Origin: CAKZLS01 sp963701445
Lineage (GTDB): Bacteria; Pseudomonadota; Alphaproteobacteria; Rhodospirillales; Defluviicoccaceae
Direction of reading: 5' to 3'
Assembly: GCA_963701445.1 (NCBI GenBank)
Contig: CAVPAM010000038.1
Location: 186,001 to 250,000 of the forward strand
Length of the DNA stretch: 64,000 nt
In this document: positions 25,120 to 36,186 of the stretch, in pieces
Layout of the letters: each line of letters begins with the position of its first letter
Position numbering within the stretch: the first letter of the stretch is position 1
The notes under the pieces: generated by a model
What the model was told of the DNA's origin: nothing
The model's input: the letters and a program-made list of their open reading frames with translations, nothing else
Database searches by the model: none
Position numbers and translations under genes: made by a program

Positions 25120-28100
25120 GGCCCCTTACGTCGGACACCTACTATGTCTCCGCAAGCTCAACAGGAGGGAGCACCGGGACATATAAATTGTCGATGACTG
25201 AATCGAGCCCGGAGGGGGCTGTTGTCACTTTCGGCGCCTTTTCCCTGAGTAATTATAACCTCGGCGATTTCAGTAATCTGATCTCATACAACTCGTCCCG
25301 GATCGTTGCCCGAGACTCGGCCGGAAATTACATGACGATCTACGGCCGTTTTTCCTACAGCAGCGAGTCGTCCTTCAATGATTCGTCTCTCAAGTCCATC
25401 AGCTTGAATCAAGGAGCGCCGAATGGCCCTTTGGTCATCAGTTTTGAAAATCTGAATGCAAAATTGGGAAGTTTCCTGAACTCGGCCAATCCCGAGCAAT
25501 ATATTTTGAGAGGCAATGATCTATTCATCGGAAATATTTATGACGACGGCATTATCGGTTTTGCCGGCAACGACACGATCATTGGCGGCGAGGGGGACGA
25601 TGCGCTCGCGGGAGGGGGCGGTAACGACAGCTTGGAGGGCAACGAAGGGAACGACTTTCTCGTCGGCGGGCCCGGAAGCGACATCCTGGTGGGTGGTTCC
25701 GGCGACGATGGCTACGAGGTCGACGACGCCGGCGACCAGGTTATCGAGATGGCGGATGAGGGGGATGACGTCGTCGCGAGCGCGATTCATTACCAACTGC
25801 CGCAGAATGTCGAGAGCCTGGTTCTGTTCGGCGCGAAACCCATCTCCGGCACCGGCAACGATCTTGACAACCTCATCGTCGGCAATGCCGCGTCCAACCG
25901 GTTGGACGGCGGCGGCGGAGCGGACACTCTGGAGGGCGGCAAGGGAAACGATTTTTACGTGTACGACCCCGCCGACGTGATCGTCGAGCATGCCAACGGC
26001 GGCGCCGACACCATCCTCAGCTCCATCGACTATACGTTGATCCAGTTCTGCGAGCACGTGACGCTAATGCAGGGCGCCGGCGACATTTCCGCCACGGGCA
26101 ACGACGTCAACAACACCCTCACGGGCAACGAAGGCCACAACGCCCTCTTTGGCGCCGGTGGAAATGATCTGCTTCGTGGCGGCGAGGGAAACGACACGCT
26201 GGATGGCGGCGCGGGCGCGGACCGGCTTGAAGGCGGCGCCGGGGACGACATGTTTTACGTCGACGCCCGGGGTGACGTCGTCATCGAAACGGCGGGCGCG
26301 GGCCGGGATGTCGTGGTCAGCGCCATCGACTACGCTCTCGGCGGGTACCTTGAGGATCTGACGCTGACCGGCGATGCCGTCAAAGCCATCGGCAACGCGG
26401 CGGATAACGTTCTGACCGGCAATGCGGCGGCCAACGTGCTGAATGGCGGCAAGGGCGCCGACACCATGGCGGGCGGCGGCGGCGACGATCTGTACATCTG
26501 CAATGACCCCGGAGATGTGGTGACGGAAAACGCCGGCGAGGGCATCGACACGGTGATGAGCGCGGCGAACTGCGTGCTCGCCGCCAATGTCGAAAACCTG
26601 ACGCTCATCGGCACGGCGATCGAGGGAACGGGGAATTCGGACGCCAACGTGCTCGTCGGCAATGCCTACCACAATATTCTGATTGGCCTTGGCGGCAACG
26701 ACACGATCAATGGCGGGGCGGGCAACGACACCATGGTGGGCGGCGCCGGCGACGACGAGTATGTCGTCAACAGCCCGAAGGATAGCATAGTGGAGATTGC
26801 CGGCGAGGGAACCGACAAGGTGAACAGCGCGGTGAGCTTCGATCTGTCGGTGGCTGGTGCCCACGTTGAAAACCTGACGCTGATCGGCCGCGCGAACCTC
26901 TCGGCCAGGGGCGACGCCGGCAACAATGTTCTCGAGGGGAATGCCGGCAGCAACGTCCTCGACGGTCGAGCGGGCGCCGATCACATGATGGGGTACAGGG
27001 GCAACGACGTCTATGTCGTCGACGATCCCGGCGACGTGGTTTCGGGCGAGGAGGCGGGGGGCGGCATCGACAGGGTGGAGAGCACGGTATCGTACGTCCT
27101 CGGCGAGCACCTTGAGAAGCTGGTTCTGACGGGCGCGGACCACATCGACGCGACCGGCAACGGCGGCAACAATGTTCTCATCGGAAATGATGGAAACAAC
27201 GTCATAGACGGCCGGGCGGGCGCCGATATCATGGTTGGCGGCGCCGGGAACGACATGTTTTACATCGACGTCCGGGGTGACGTCGTCGTCGAAAAGGCGG
27301 GCGGGGGACGGGACGTCGTGGTCAGCGCCATCGACTACGCTCTCGGCGGGTACCTTGAGGATCTGACGCTGACCGGCGATGCCGTCAAAGCCATCGGCAA
27401 CGCGGCGGATAACGTTCTGACCGGTAACGCGGCGGCCAACGTGCTGAATGGCGGCAAGGGCGCCGACACCATGGCGGGCGGCGGCGGCGACGATCTGTAC
27501 ATCTGCAACGATCCCGGAGATGTGGTGACGGAAAACACCGGCGAGGGCATCGACACGGTGATGAGCGCGGTGAACCGCGTGCTCGCCGCCAATGTCGAAA
27601 ACCTGACGCTGATCGGCACGGCGATCGAGGGAACGGGGAATTCGGACGCCAACGTGCTCGTCGGCAATGCCTACCACAATATTATGACGGGCCTTGGCGG
27701 CAACGACACGATCGATGGCGGGGCGGGCAACGATACCCTGTATGGCGGTCCCGGTAACGACGAACTCACCGGACGCGTTGGAAACGATCTGTTTGTCTGC
27801 GTTCCCGGGGACGGGGTTGACACCATTACCGATTTTACTCCCGGTCACGATCGTATCGATCTTTGGGCGTTCGGTGGCGAAATCGGCGACTGGGCAACCC
27901 TCGCGTCCTTGTTGGTTCCGGTCAACGGCGACAAGGATACGGAGATCCGCTTCGCCGATGCCGGTAACAAGCTGATTCTTGTCGGCGTCGATTTTAACAA
28001 ATTGGATGTGTATGACTTCGCGGGAATTGCGTCCGGCCTTTACCTCGAAGGCGACGGCGACGGCAATATTTTGACCGGTGGCGATGACGCCGACATCCTC

Positions 28101-29981
28101 GTGGGGCTGGGCGGCGACGACACGATCACCGGCGGGGGCGGCCATGATACGGTGTTTGGCGGTGCCGGCGACGACTGGATTATCGGGGCCTCGGGTGCCG
28201 GCAATGACCGGTATGACGCAGGCGACGGTGTCGACACCCTCGTCCTCACCAGTGCTCTCGCGCCGGTGGCGGTGAACCTGGTGACGGGCAGGGCCGGCGG
28301 CAAGGACATCGGCAAGGATAGCCTCGACGGTTTCGAAAATGTGATTGGCGGCCGGAGCAACGATACGATCGTTGGCGATGGCATCGATAACGTGCTGGAC
28401 GGCGGCACCGGCGCCGATGTCATGGTGGGCGGCGACGGCGATGATCTGTATCTCGTCGACAACCGACTGGACCGGATCGTCGAATTCGGCGGCCAGGGAA
28501 CGGACACCGTGCGCGTGGTGGACGTGCTTCACCCGCACCCGAACTTCAACAGCTACGCTCTCTCGGCCAACGTCGAGAACCTGGTGATGCTGGACGCCGC
28601 CGGCGACGCCGGTGCCCGGGGCAACGCCGACGCCAACGTGCTCACCGGCAACGCCGGCGCCAACCGGCTGGACGGCTTCCTCGGCGACGACACGCTGGAA
28701 GGCGGCGATGGCGACGATACCCTTCTCGGCAGCGTCGGCGATGACTTGCTGGACGGCGGGGACGGCGACGACTCGCTGGACGGCGGTCCCGGCGCCGACA
28801 CCATGGCCGGCGGCGACGGCGATGACACCTACGTCGTCAACAGCGCGGCCGACGTGGTGACCGAGAACTCCGGCGAGGGCACGGACACCGTGCTCAGTTT
28901 CATCGACTTCGACCTCTCGGTCGATACCGCCCACGTGGAGAACCTGACGCTCGCCGGCTTGGCCATCAACGGAACCGGCGACGACGGGGCCAACGCGGTG
29001 ACGGGGAACGCGCGGCACAACCTCCTCGACGGCGGTCTCGGCGACGATACCCTCGACGGCGGCGCCGGCAACGACACGCTCATCGGCGGTCTTGGCGACG
29101 ACTCCCTGCAAGGGGGCGCCGGGTTCGACATGGCGTCCTATGCCGATGCCGGTGGCGCGGTCACCGTGGATCTGTCGGTGGCCGGCGCCCAGAACACCGG
29201 CGCGGGCGGCATCGATATCCTCGACGGCATCGAGGGCGTGACGGGCGGCGATTTCGACGACGCGCTCACCGGCGACAACCGGGCCAATACGCTCGAGGGC
29301 GGTGCCGGCGACGACACGCTGGATGGCGGCCTCGGCGGCGACAGGATGTTCGGCGGCGCCGGCAACGATCTCTACACGGTGAACTCGGCCGCCGACCGGA
29401 TCTTTGAGAATGCCGGCGACGGCATCGACTCGGTGGAGAGCTCGGTAAGCCATGCCTTGGCCGCTAATGTCGAGAACCTGACGCTGACCGGTTCCGGCAA
29501 CATCAACGGCGTCGGCAACGGCGAGGACAACGAGATCGCCGGCAACGCCGGCCGGAACGTCCTTCTCGGCGGCAACGGCGACGACACGCTGGGGCGACGG
29601 CAACGAGCGGCGGCGGCGATAGGCGGCCTCGGCCGGGACGTGCTCATCGGCGGCGCGGGCTCGGACAAGTTCGTGTTCGGAAGCCTCGCCGACAGCGGCG
29701 TCGGGGCGGCCCTGCGCGACGTCATCGGCGGCTTCCGGTCGATCGAGGGCGACATGATCGACCTGCACCTGATCGACGCCGATATCCTCTCGGCCGGCCA
29801 CCAGGCGTTCGACTACATCGGCGCCGGCGCGTTCAACGGCGTGGCGGGCGAGCTTCGCTTCGCCAACGGACTGATGCAGGCGGACGTGGACGGCGACGGC
29901 GAAGCCGACATGGAAATCGCGGTGGTCGGTGTCTCGACCCTGGCGGAGGACGACTTCGTCCTCGATGACGTGATCGTGTAA
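25083..29981 (+). CDS. RTX2, long open 3' part
   Basis: An uninterrupted frame of 1,632 residues; genuine sequence begins around 25120, with LTSDTYYVSASS, the end of a PPC domain. A non-repeat segment (FGAFSLSNYNLGDFSNL) follows. Then come alternating RTX nonapeptide blocks and VENLTLIG-type modules, a DFTPGHDRIDLWAFGGEIGD module near residue 915, and the shared C-terminal export region ending in AEDDFVLDDVIV. Near 29586-29630 about 33 bases of RTX repeat are replaced by an arginine/alanine-rich scar (GRRQRAAAAIGG) without loss of frame. As sequenced it lacks an intact head and its own start signal, so expression of a functional protein is doubtful. Confidence 0.78.
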   Translation: MEERVTTPVCGFWPLTSDTYYVSASSTGGSTGTYKLSMTESSPEGAVVTFGAFSLSNYNLGDFSNLISYNSSRIVARDSAGNYMTIYGRFSYSSESSFNDSSLKSISLNQGAPNGPLVISFENLNAKLGSFLNSANPEQYILRGNDLFIGNIYDDGIIGFAGNDTIIGGEGDDALAGGGGNDSLEGNEGNDFLVGGPGSDILVGGSGDDGYEVDDAGDQVIEMADEGDDVVASAIHYQLPQNVESLVLFGAKPISGTGNDLDNLIVGNAASNRLDGGGGADTLEGGKGNDFYVYDPADVIVEHANGGADTILSSIDYTLIQFCEHVTLMQGAGDISATGNDVNNTLTGNEGHNALFGAGGNDLLRGGEGNDTLDGGAGADRLEGGAGDDMFYVDARGDVVIETAGAGRDVVVSAIDYALGGYLEDLTLTGDAVKAIGNAADNVLTGNAAANVLNGGKGADTMAGGGGDDLYICNDPGDVVTENAGEGIDTVMSAANCVLAANVENLTLIGTAIEGTGNSDANVLVGNAYHNILIGLGGNDTINGGAGNDTMVGGAGDDEYVVNSPKDSIVEIAGEGTDKVNSAVSFDLSVAGAHVENLTLIGRANLSARGDAGNNVLEGNAGSNVLDGRAGADHMMGYRGNDVYVVDDPGDVVSGEEAGGGIDRVESTVSYVLGEHLEKLVLTGADHIDATGNGGNNVLIGNDGNNVIDGRAGADIMVGGAGNDMFYIDVRGDVVVEKAGGGRDVVVSAIDYALGGYLEDLTLTGDAVKAIGNAADNVLTGNAAANVLNGGKGADTMAGGGGDDLYICNDPGDVVTENTGEGIDTVMSAVNRVLAANVENLTLIGTAIEGTGNSDANVLVGNAYHNIMTGLGGNDTIDGGAGNDTLYGGPGNDELTGRVGNDLFVCVPGDGVDTITDFTPGHDRIDLWAFGGEIGDWATLASLLVPVNGDKDTEIRFADAGNKLILVGVDFNKLDVYDFAGIASGLYLEGDGDGNILTGGDDADILVGLGGDDTITGGGGHDTVFGGAGDDWIIGASGAGNDRYDAGDGVDTLVLTSALAPVAVNLVTGRAGGKDIGKDSLDGFENVIGGRSNDTIVGDGIDNVLDGGTGADVMVGGDGDDLYLVDNRLDRIVEFGGQGTDTVRVVDVLHPHPNFNSYALSANVENLVMLDAAGDAGARGNADANVLTGNAGANRLDGFLGDDTLEGGDGDDTLLGSVGDDLLDGGDGDDSLDGGPGADTMAGGDGDDTYVVNSAADVVTENSGEGTDTVLSFIDFDLSVDTAHVENLTLAGLAINGTGDDGANAVTGNARHNLLDGGLGDDTLDGGAGNDTLIGGLGDDSLQGGAGFDMASYADAGGAVTVDLSVAGAQNTGAGGIDILDGIEGVTGGDFDDALTGDNRANTLEGGAGDDTLDGGLGGDRMFGGAGNDLYTVNSAADRIFENAGDGIDSVESSVSHALAANVENLTLTGSGNINGVGNGEDNEIAGNAGRNVLLGGNGDDTLGRRQRAAAAIGGLGRDVLIGGAGSDKFVFGSLADSGVGAALRDVIGGFRSIEGDMIDLHLIDADILSAGHQAFDYIGAGAFNGVAGELRFANGLMQADVDGDGEADMEIAVVGVSTLAEDDFVLDDVIV

Positions 29982-30028
29982 GCACGAGCAACGATCTCAT
30001 ACCTCATTTCGATAACCTCGCGACGGCG

Positions 30029-30060
30029 CGGCCGGGCTCTCAAAGCCCGGCCGTTTCGCC
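30029..30060 (+). terminator. Rho-independent terminator after RTX2
   Basis: A second copy of the array terminator: stem arms 30029-30038 and 30044-30053, then TTTCGCCTT, 48 bases after the stop. Confidence 0.88.
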
Positions 30061-30818
30061 TTGTGTTACAGATGGTGGAGATAGTGCTCTCTGCCTCGCC
30101 GATGCCTTGTTATGGTTGATCAAGATATGGAAAATATGCCGTAATGATGTGCGCGAGATTGATTTGCTGCGTGCATAGCTCGCGCATTAGCATTGCTATG
30201 CACCCACCATTTATTTTCTGTTCTTGCTTTTGATTGGCTGCTTCCAGCGTTTTTTCACCCGGCCTGGGTCACGAGTGATGGTTGGGACCACTCGTCGGCT
30301 CGGTCCGCGATTGAAGGGATTGCGTCCGTGCCCGGTCCGAGTTTTGCAGGAGAAGGTGTCGCCGCTAAGATACCATCGCCGCCCCGGAACCCAATAACCT
30401 GAAACTCCGTTGAATTGGATGACCGGCAACGCTCGCGCGCACCTTGTTGCGAGAGAAAAACAACTTGCGGTGCGTGGATATTTGCATTGTATTTTGCTAA
30501 TCTACTCGAATGAATCGGCCCATGAAAGCGACACGCGAAGGGCGCACCACGTAGCCGTGGGGCCGATTTAACTCTCGCTCGTGACCGAACAGGTGGGCCT
30601 GTCTGGGTGACGTTTCCAACACTGGGAACGGAGACGTCAGATGGGTACGGCAGTTTCAAGGCAAAGCGGTTCAAGCCGGCTCCGTCCGAACGGCTTCTCC
30701 CTCCCGAATAGCATTCAATCCAAACGCGCCGCGCGTTGCTGCGGGAATTTGAGCACGGCTCACGCCCGCGCAAGCGGGCGAGCGGCACCTGTCGGTCCCG
30801 CGCGCGAGGAGATAACCC
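30061..30818 (+). other. RTX2-RTX3 gap
   Basis: The first 90 bases still resemble the other RTX gaps; the rest is unrelated to them, so RTX3 has its own upstream region. There is an imperfect inverted repeat around 30608-30640 (GACGT ... ACGTC) and a strong ribosome site GAGGAG just before the RTX3 ATG. No promoter matching the RTX2/RTX4 one and no gene was seen. Confidence 0.5.
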
Positions 30819-33800
30819 ATGGTTAGCCTGCCTGGCTCCAACGACGATTTCGTTCTCAAGGGAAACGGAGACGATTTCATCTCCACCGGTGACGGCGACG
30901 ATACAATCTTCGCCGATCCCGGCCCATACGATTCCATTGGCGGTGACGATACCGTTTATGCCGGCGACGATGACGACCTCGTGCGCGCCTTCGGGGGCGA
31001 CAACGTCATCTATGGCGGAGATGGCGACGACACCCTGATTACGGCTGACGGCGACGATTACATCGATGCCGGCGAGGGTGACGACGAGGATGTCCAGAGC
31101 GGCAGAGGCGCGGACACCGTTTATGGAAGCGGCGGGAACGACACGCTCCGAGGCGGCGAAGGCAACGACTACGTCAATGGTGGGCCGGGGAACGACCGGG
31201 TCATCGGCAGCAGCGACGACGACACCGTGGTCGGGGGCAAGGGAAACGACACGGTGGAGGGCCGCGACGGCGATGACTCGCTGGACGGCGGCCCTGGACG
31301 CGATACGCTTGAGGGCGGGCCGGACGACGACCTGCTTGTCGCCGGACCGGGCAATGACCTATACGACGGCGGCGATGGCGACGATACGCTGAGCTTCGCT
31401 AGCGGGCTGGGCGGCGTGTCCGTGGATCTGGGGGCGGGAACGGCCTCCGGTCCGGAGACGGGAAGCGATACGGTCAGAAGCATCGAGCATGTGATCGGCG
31501 GCGGCGGGGATGACGTCCTGACCGGCGACGGCGGCGCCAATCGCCTCGAGGGCGGGGCCGGCGCCGACACGCTGCATGGCGCCGCCGGTGACGACACGCT
31601 AACGGGCGGCGAGGGTGCCGACAGTTTCTTCGGAACACCTGCTCAACTTGATACCGACACGATCACCGACTTTTCGTTTGATGACGCCATTCAGGTCGAC
31701 GGTGTTCGGTTCTCGACTGAAGATCTGACCATAACTCGGGGGATCGATGGCGATGAAATCGTCATCAGCCAAAATGACGGCACGGATACCACCATCGTAT
31801 TTGCCGGCGGGCTCCCCGGCCTTTTGCAGGCGGAACCAAGCGGCACTGGGGGGCCACCCTCCACCCGTATTCAATTGGTCCCCGATGACTATGCGGCCGA
31901 CGTTGGGACGTTGGGGCGTATCGATATCAACAGTTCTTCCACTGGCGAGATAGAAGGGGTGGGCGATCTCGACTGGTTCGCCACGACACTCTCCGCCGGT
32001 CATCGCTATATCGTCGACTTAGAGGGTTTCCCAACCGGCGAGGGAACACTTGGCGATCCCTTGATAGACGGCATCTACGATCACTCCGGCGCGCTCGTCA
32101 CTGGAACTACGGACGACAACGGAGGAGTGGGTAACAACGCTCGAGTGTCGTTTCTGCCCCTTACGTCGGACACCTACTATGTCTCCGTGAGTTCAGCAGC
32201 CGGGAGCACCGGGACATATAAATTGTCGATGACTGAATCGAGCCCGGAGGGTGCTGTTGTCACTTTCGGCGCCTTTTCCCTGAGTAATTATAACCTCGGC
32301 GATTTCAGTAATCTAATCTCATACAACTCGTCCCGGATCGTTGCCCGAGACTCGTTCGGAAATTACATGACGATCTACGGCCGTTTTTCATACAGCAGCG
32401 AGGCGGCCTTCAATGATTCGTCTCTCAAGTCCATCAGCTTGAATCAAGGAGCACCGAATGGCCCTTTGGTCATCAGTTTTGAAAATCTGAATGCAAAATT
32501 AGGGATTTTCCTGAACTCGGCCAATCCCGAGCAATATATTTTGAGAGGCAATGATCTATTCATCGGAAATATTTATGACGACGGCATTATGGGTTTTGCC
32601 GGCAACGACACGATCATTGGCGGCGAAGGGGACGATGCGCTCGCGGGAGGGGGCGGTAACGACAGCTTGGAGGGCAACGAGGGGAACGATTTTCTCGTCG
32701 GCGGGCCCGGAAGCGACATCCTGGTGGGTGGTTCCGGCGACGATGGCTACGAGGTCGACAACGCCGGCGACCAGGTTATCGAGATGGCGGATGAGGGGGA
32801 TGACGTCGTCGCGAGCGCGATTCAATACCAACTGCCGCAGAATGTCGAAAGCCTGACCCTGATCGGCAATAAGCCCATCTCCGGCACCGGCAACGATCTT
32901 GACAACCTCATCGTCGGCAATGCCGCCTCCAACCGGCTGGACGGCGGCGGCGGAGCGGACACCCTGGAGGGCGGCAAGGGAAACGACTTTTACGTGTTCG
33001 ACCCCGCCGACGTGATCGTCGAGCATGCCAACGGCGGCGCCGACACCATCCTAAGTATGATCGACTGCACCGTGATCGAGAACTGCGAGCACGCGATACT
33101 GATGGAAGGCGCCGGCAACATTTCCGCCACGGGCAACGATGTCAACAACACCCTCACGGGCAACGAAGGCCACAACGCCCTCTTTGGCGCCGGTGGAAAT
33201 GATCTGCTTCGTGGCGGCGAGGGAAACGACACGCTGGATGGCGGCGCCGGCGCGGACCGGCTTGAAGGCGGCGCCGGGGACGACATGTTTTACGTCGACG
33301 CCCGGGGTGACGTCGTCGTCGAAACGGCGGGCGCGGGCCGGGATGTCGTGGTCAGCGCCATCGACTACGCTCTCGGCGGGTACCTTGAGGATCTGACGCT
33401 GACCGGCGATGCCGTCAAAGCCATCGGCAACGCGGCGGATAACGTTCTGACCGGCAATGCGGCGGCCAACATGCTGAATGGCGGCAAGGGCGCCGACACC
33501 ATGGCGGGCCGCGGCGGCGACGATCTGTACATCTGCAATGACCCCGGAGATGTGGTGACGGAAAACGCCGGCGAGGGCATTGACACGGTGATGAGCGCGG
33601 CGAACTGCTTGCTCGCCGCCAATGTCGAAAACCTGACGCTCATCGGCACGGCGATCGAGGGAACGGGGAATTCGGGCGCTAACGTGCTCGTCGGCAATGC
33701 CTACCACAATATTCTTATTGGCCTTGGCGGCAACGACACGATCAATGGCGGGGCGGGCAACGACACCATGGTGGGCGGCGCCGGCGACGACGAGTATGTC

Positions 33801-35699
33801 GTCAACAGCCCGAAGGATAGCATAGTGGAGATTGCCGGCGAGGGAACCGACAAGGTGAACAGCGCGGTGAGCTTCGATCTGTCGGTGGCTGGTTCCCACG
33901 TTGAAAACCTGACGCTGATCGGCGGCGCGAACATCTCGGCCAGGGGCGACGCCGGCAACAATGTTCTCGAGGGGAATGCCGGCAGCAACGTCCTCGACGG
34001 TCGAGCGGGCGCCGATCACATGATGGGGTACAGGGGCAACGACGTCTATGTCGTCGACGATCCCGGCGACGTGGTTTCGGGCGAGGAGGCGGGGGGCGGC
34101 ATCGACAGGGTGGAGAGCACGGTATCGTATGTCCTCGGCGAGCACCTTGAGAAGCTGGTTCTGACGGGCGCGGACCACATCGACGCGACCGGCAACGGCG
34201 GCAACAACGTTCTCATCGGAAATGATGGAAACAACGCCATAGACGGCCGGGCGGGCGCCGATATCATGGTTGGCGGCGCCGGGGACGACGTGTTTTACGT
34301 CGACGCCCGGGGTGACGTCGTCGTCGAAAAGGCGGGCGGGGGACGGGACGTCGTGATCAGCGCCATCGACTACGCTCTCGGCGGGTATCTTGAGGACCTG
34401 ACGCTGACCGGCGATGCCGTCAAAGCCATCGGCAACGCGGCGGATAACGCTCTGACCGGTAACGCGGCGGCCAATATGCTGAATGGCGGCAAGGGCGCCG
34501 ACACCATGGCCGGCGGCGGCGGCCATGACACCTACGTGGTCAACAGCGCCTCGGACATCGTGATCGAAAACGCGGACGAGGGCACGGACACCGTGCTCAG
34601 TTTCATCGACTTCGACCTCTCGGTCGATACCGCCCACGTGGAGAACCTGACGCTCGCCGGCCTGGCCATCAACGGCACCGGCGACGACGGGGCCAACGCG
34701 GTGACGGGGAACGCGCGGCACAACCTCCTCGACGGCGGTCTCGGCGACGATACCCTCGACGGCGGCGCCGGCAACGACACGCTCATCGGCGGTCTTGGCG
34801 ACAACTCCCTGCAAGGGGGCGCCGGGTTCGACATGGCGTCCTATGCCGATGCCGGTGGCGCGGTCACCGTGGATCTGTCGGTGGCCGGCGCCCAGAACAC
34901 CGGCGCGGGCGGCATCGATATCCTCGACGGCATCGAGGGCGTGACGGGCGGCGATTTCGACGACGCGCTCACCGGCGACAACCGGGCCAATACGCTTGAG
35001 GGCGGTGCCGGCGACGACACGCTGGATGGCGGCCTCGGCGGCGACAGGATGTTCGGCGGCGCCGGCAACGATCTCTACACGGTGGACTCGGCCGCCGACC
35101 GGATCTTCGAGAATGCCGGCGACGGCATCGACTCGGTGGAGAGCTCGGTGAGCCATGCCTTGGCCGCTAATGTCGAGAACCTGACGCTGACCGGTTCCGG
35201 CAACATCAACGGCGTCGGCAACGCCGAGGACAACGAGATCGCCGGCAACGCCGGCCGGAACGTCCTTCTCGGCGGCAACGGCGACGACACGCTCGGCGGC
35301 GGCGACGGCAACGACACCCTGAACGGCGGCAACGGCGACGACGTTATCGAAGGCGGCCTCGGCCGGGACGTGCTCATCGGCGGCGCGGGCGCGGACAAGT
35401 TCGTGTTCGGAAGCCTCGCCGACAGCGGCGTCGGGGCGGCCCTGCGCGACGTCATCGGCGGCTTCCGGTCGATCGAGGGCGACACCATCGACCTGCACCT
35501 GATCGACGCCGATATCCTCTCGGCCGGCCATCAGGCGTTCAACTACATCGGCGCCGACGCGTTCAACGGCATGGCGGGCGAGCTTCGCTTCGCGAGCGGA
35601 CTGATGCAGGTGGACGTGGACGGCGACGGCGAAGCCGACATGGAAATCGCGGTGGTCGGCGTGTCGATCACTGGCGGAGGACGACTTCGTCCTCGATGA
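30819..35699 (+). CDS. RTX3: RTX/PPC head and shared RTX stalk
   Basis: The most complete array member, 1,626 residues, with GAGGAG before the ATG. Residues 1-270 are dense RTX repeats, starting NGDDFISTGDGDD. A DTITDFSFDDAIQVDGVRF module is followed by a bacterial pre-peptidase C-terminal (PPC) domain (about residues 370-470: GEIEGVGDLDWFATTLSAG, GTLGDPLIDGIYDH, SDTYYVSV). The rest is the RTX stalk and tail shared with RTX2 and RTX4. An extra base near 35667 changes the last residues to ITGGGRLRPR; the alternative frame would give the usual AEDDFVLDD ending and stop at 35712. Because the C-terminus carries the type I secretion signal, this may matter for export. Confidence 0.88.
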   Translation: MVSLPGSNDDFVLKGNGDDFISTGDGDDTIFADPGPYDSIGGDDTVYAGDDDDLVRAFGGDNVIYGGDGDDTLITADGDDYIDAGEGDDEDVQSGRGADTVYGSGGNDTLRGGEGNDYVNGGPGNDRVIGSSDDDTVVGGKGNDTVEGRDGDDSLDGGPGRDTLEGGPDDDLLVAGPGNDLYDGGDGDDTLSFASGLGGVSVDLGAGTASGPETGSDTVRSIEHVIGGGGDDVLTGDGGANRLEGGAGADTLHGAAGDDTLTGGEGADSFFGTPAQLDTDTITDFSFDDAIQVDGVRFSTEDLTITRGIDGDEIVISQNDGTDTTIVFAGGLPGLLQAEPSGTGGPPSTRIQLVPDDYAADVGTLGRIDINSSSTGEIEGVGDLDWFATTLSAGHRYIVDLEGFPTGEGTLGDPLIDGIYDHSGALVTGTTDDNGGVGNNARVSFLPLTSDTYYVSVSSAAGSTGTYKLSMTESSPEGAVVTFGAFSLSNYNLGDFSNLISYNSSRIVARDSFGNYMTIYGRFSYSSEAAFNDSSLKSISLNQGAPNGPLVISFENLNAKLGIFLNSANPEQYILRGNDLFIGNIYDDGIMGFAGNDTIIGGEGDDALAGGGGNDSLEGNEGNDFLVGGPGSDILVGGSGDDGYEVDNAGDQVIEMADEGDDVVASAIQYQLPQNVESLTLIGNKPISGTGNDLDNLIVGNAASNRLDGGGGADTLEGGKGNDFYVFDPADVIVEHANGGADTILSMIDCTVIENCEHAILMEGAGNISATGNDVNNTLTGNEGHNALFGAGGNDLLRGGEGNDTLDGGAGADRLEGGAGDDMFYVDARGDVVVETAGAGRDVVVSAIDYALGGYLEDLTLTGDAVKAIGNAADNVLTGNAAANMLNGGKGADTMAGRGGDDLYICNDPGDVVTENAGEGIDTVMSAANCLLAANVENLTLIGTAIEGTGNSGANVLVGNAYHNILIGLGGNDTINGGAGNDTMVGGAGDDEYVVNSPKDSIVEIAGEGTDKVNSAVSFDLSVAGSHVENLTLIGGANISARGDAGNNVLEGNAGSNVLDGRAGADHMMGYRGNDVYVVDDPGDVVSGEEAGGGIDRVESTVSYVLGEHLEKLVLTGADHIDATGNGGNNVLIGNDGNNAIDGRAGADIMVGGAGDDVFYVDARGDVVVEKAGGGRDVVISAIDYALGGYLEDLTLTGDAVKAIGNAADNALTGNAAANMLNGGKGADTMAGGGGHDTYVVNSASDIVIENADEGTDTVLSFIDFDLSVDTAHVENLTLAGLAINGTGDDGANAVTGNARHNLLDGGLGDDTLDGGAGNDTLIGGLGDNSLQGGAGFDMASYADAGGAVTVDLSVAGAQNTGAGGIDILDGIEGVTGGDFDDALTGDNRANTLEGGAGDDTLDGGLGGDRMFGGAGNDLYTVDSAADRIFENAGDGIDSVESSVSHALAANVENLTLTGSGNINGVGNAEDNEIAGNAGRNVLLGGNGDDTLGGGDGNDTLNGGNGDDVIEGGLGRDVLIGGAGADKFVFGSLADSGVGAALRDVIGGFRSIEGDTIDLHLIDADILSAGHQAFNYIGADAFNGMAGELRFASGLMQVDVDGDGEADMEIAVVGVSITGGGRLRPR

Positions 35700-35759
35700 C
35701 GTTCTCGTGTAAGCACGAGCAACGATCTCATACCTCATTTCGATAACCTCGCGACGGCG

Positions 35760-35791
35760 CGGCCGGGCTCTCAAAGCCCGGCCGTTTCGCC
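35760..35791 (+). terminator. Rho-independent terminator after RTX3
   Basis: A third copy of the array terminator: arms 35760-35769 and 35775-35784, then TTTCGCCTT. Confidence 0.88.
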
Positions 35792-36186
35792 TTGTGTTAC
35801 AGATGGTGGAGATCGTGCTTTCTGCCTCGCCGAGAAATCCTAATGGTTGATCAGCGACTAGATTATAATCCGCAACGATGTTGTGCGCTGCAACAAAATA
35901 TTGTATAATTTCTTAGTACTTGGGGTGTTCCCTGAAAGGAGTGGTGCCGGGCGGTGTCGACTGTCGGGCTCTATAAAGGGAGCATGAATGCGATGCCGTC
36001 GGCCCAGAACAGAGGCGTCGGCCAATGAGAACGAATAATAAAGCCAGAATCCCCGGTTTGGAAATGCATGCGCTCGAGGCGTATCCGGACTTTGGTTGCC
36101 TCGCCAATCGCGCTGTTCCTAATTGCTTCAAACGCCTCAGTTTGCTCTCCCGTTCGCGAAGGCGAAGGGGGAGAAGGAGTTGAGCC
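35792..36186 (+). other. RTX3-RTX4 gap: leader region of RTX4
   Basis: Homologous to 22916-23320. It holds the promoter at 35881-35909 and a leader ending in GAGAAGGAG before the RTX4 ATG. The short frame at 36025-36183 (MRTNNKARIPG, 52 residues) ends four bases before RTX4. Its sequence differs from the first copy mainly by amino-acid changes, so coding is doubtful. Confidence 0.55.
35881..35909 (+). promoter_or_regulatory. Sigma70-type promoter for RTX4
   Basis: TTGTGC (35881-35886), 17 bases, TATAAT (35904-35909). It is kept in both elements and spacing relative to the RTX2 promoter although the surrounding bases have diverged. Confidence 0.7.

Noticed and set aside
26064..35774. Very long minus-strand open frames opposite RTX2 (26064-29801) and RTX3 (33051-35774)
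   Set aside because: The repeated GGCGGCGACGAC-type codons leave the antisense frame free of stops. The translations (AAVERVVAVAA-like) are low-complexity mirrors of the RTX repeats.
36025..36183. A 52-codon upstream frame (MRTNNKARIPG) just before RTX4, with a homologue at 23158 before RTX2
   Set aside because: Differences between the two copies are mostly amino-acid changing and the C-terminal part is frameshifted, so it is more likely non-coding leader sequence.
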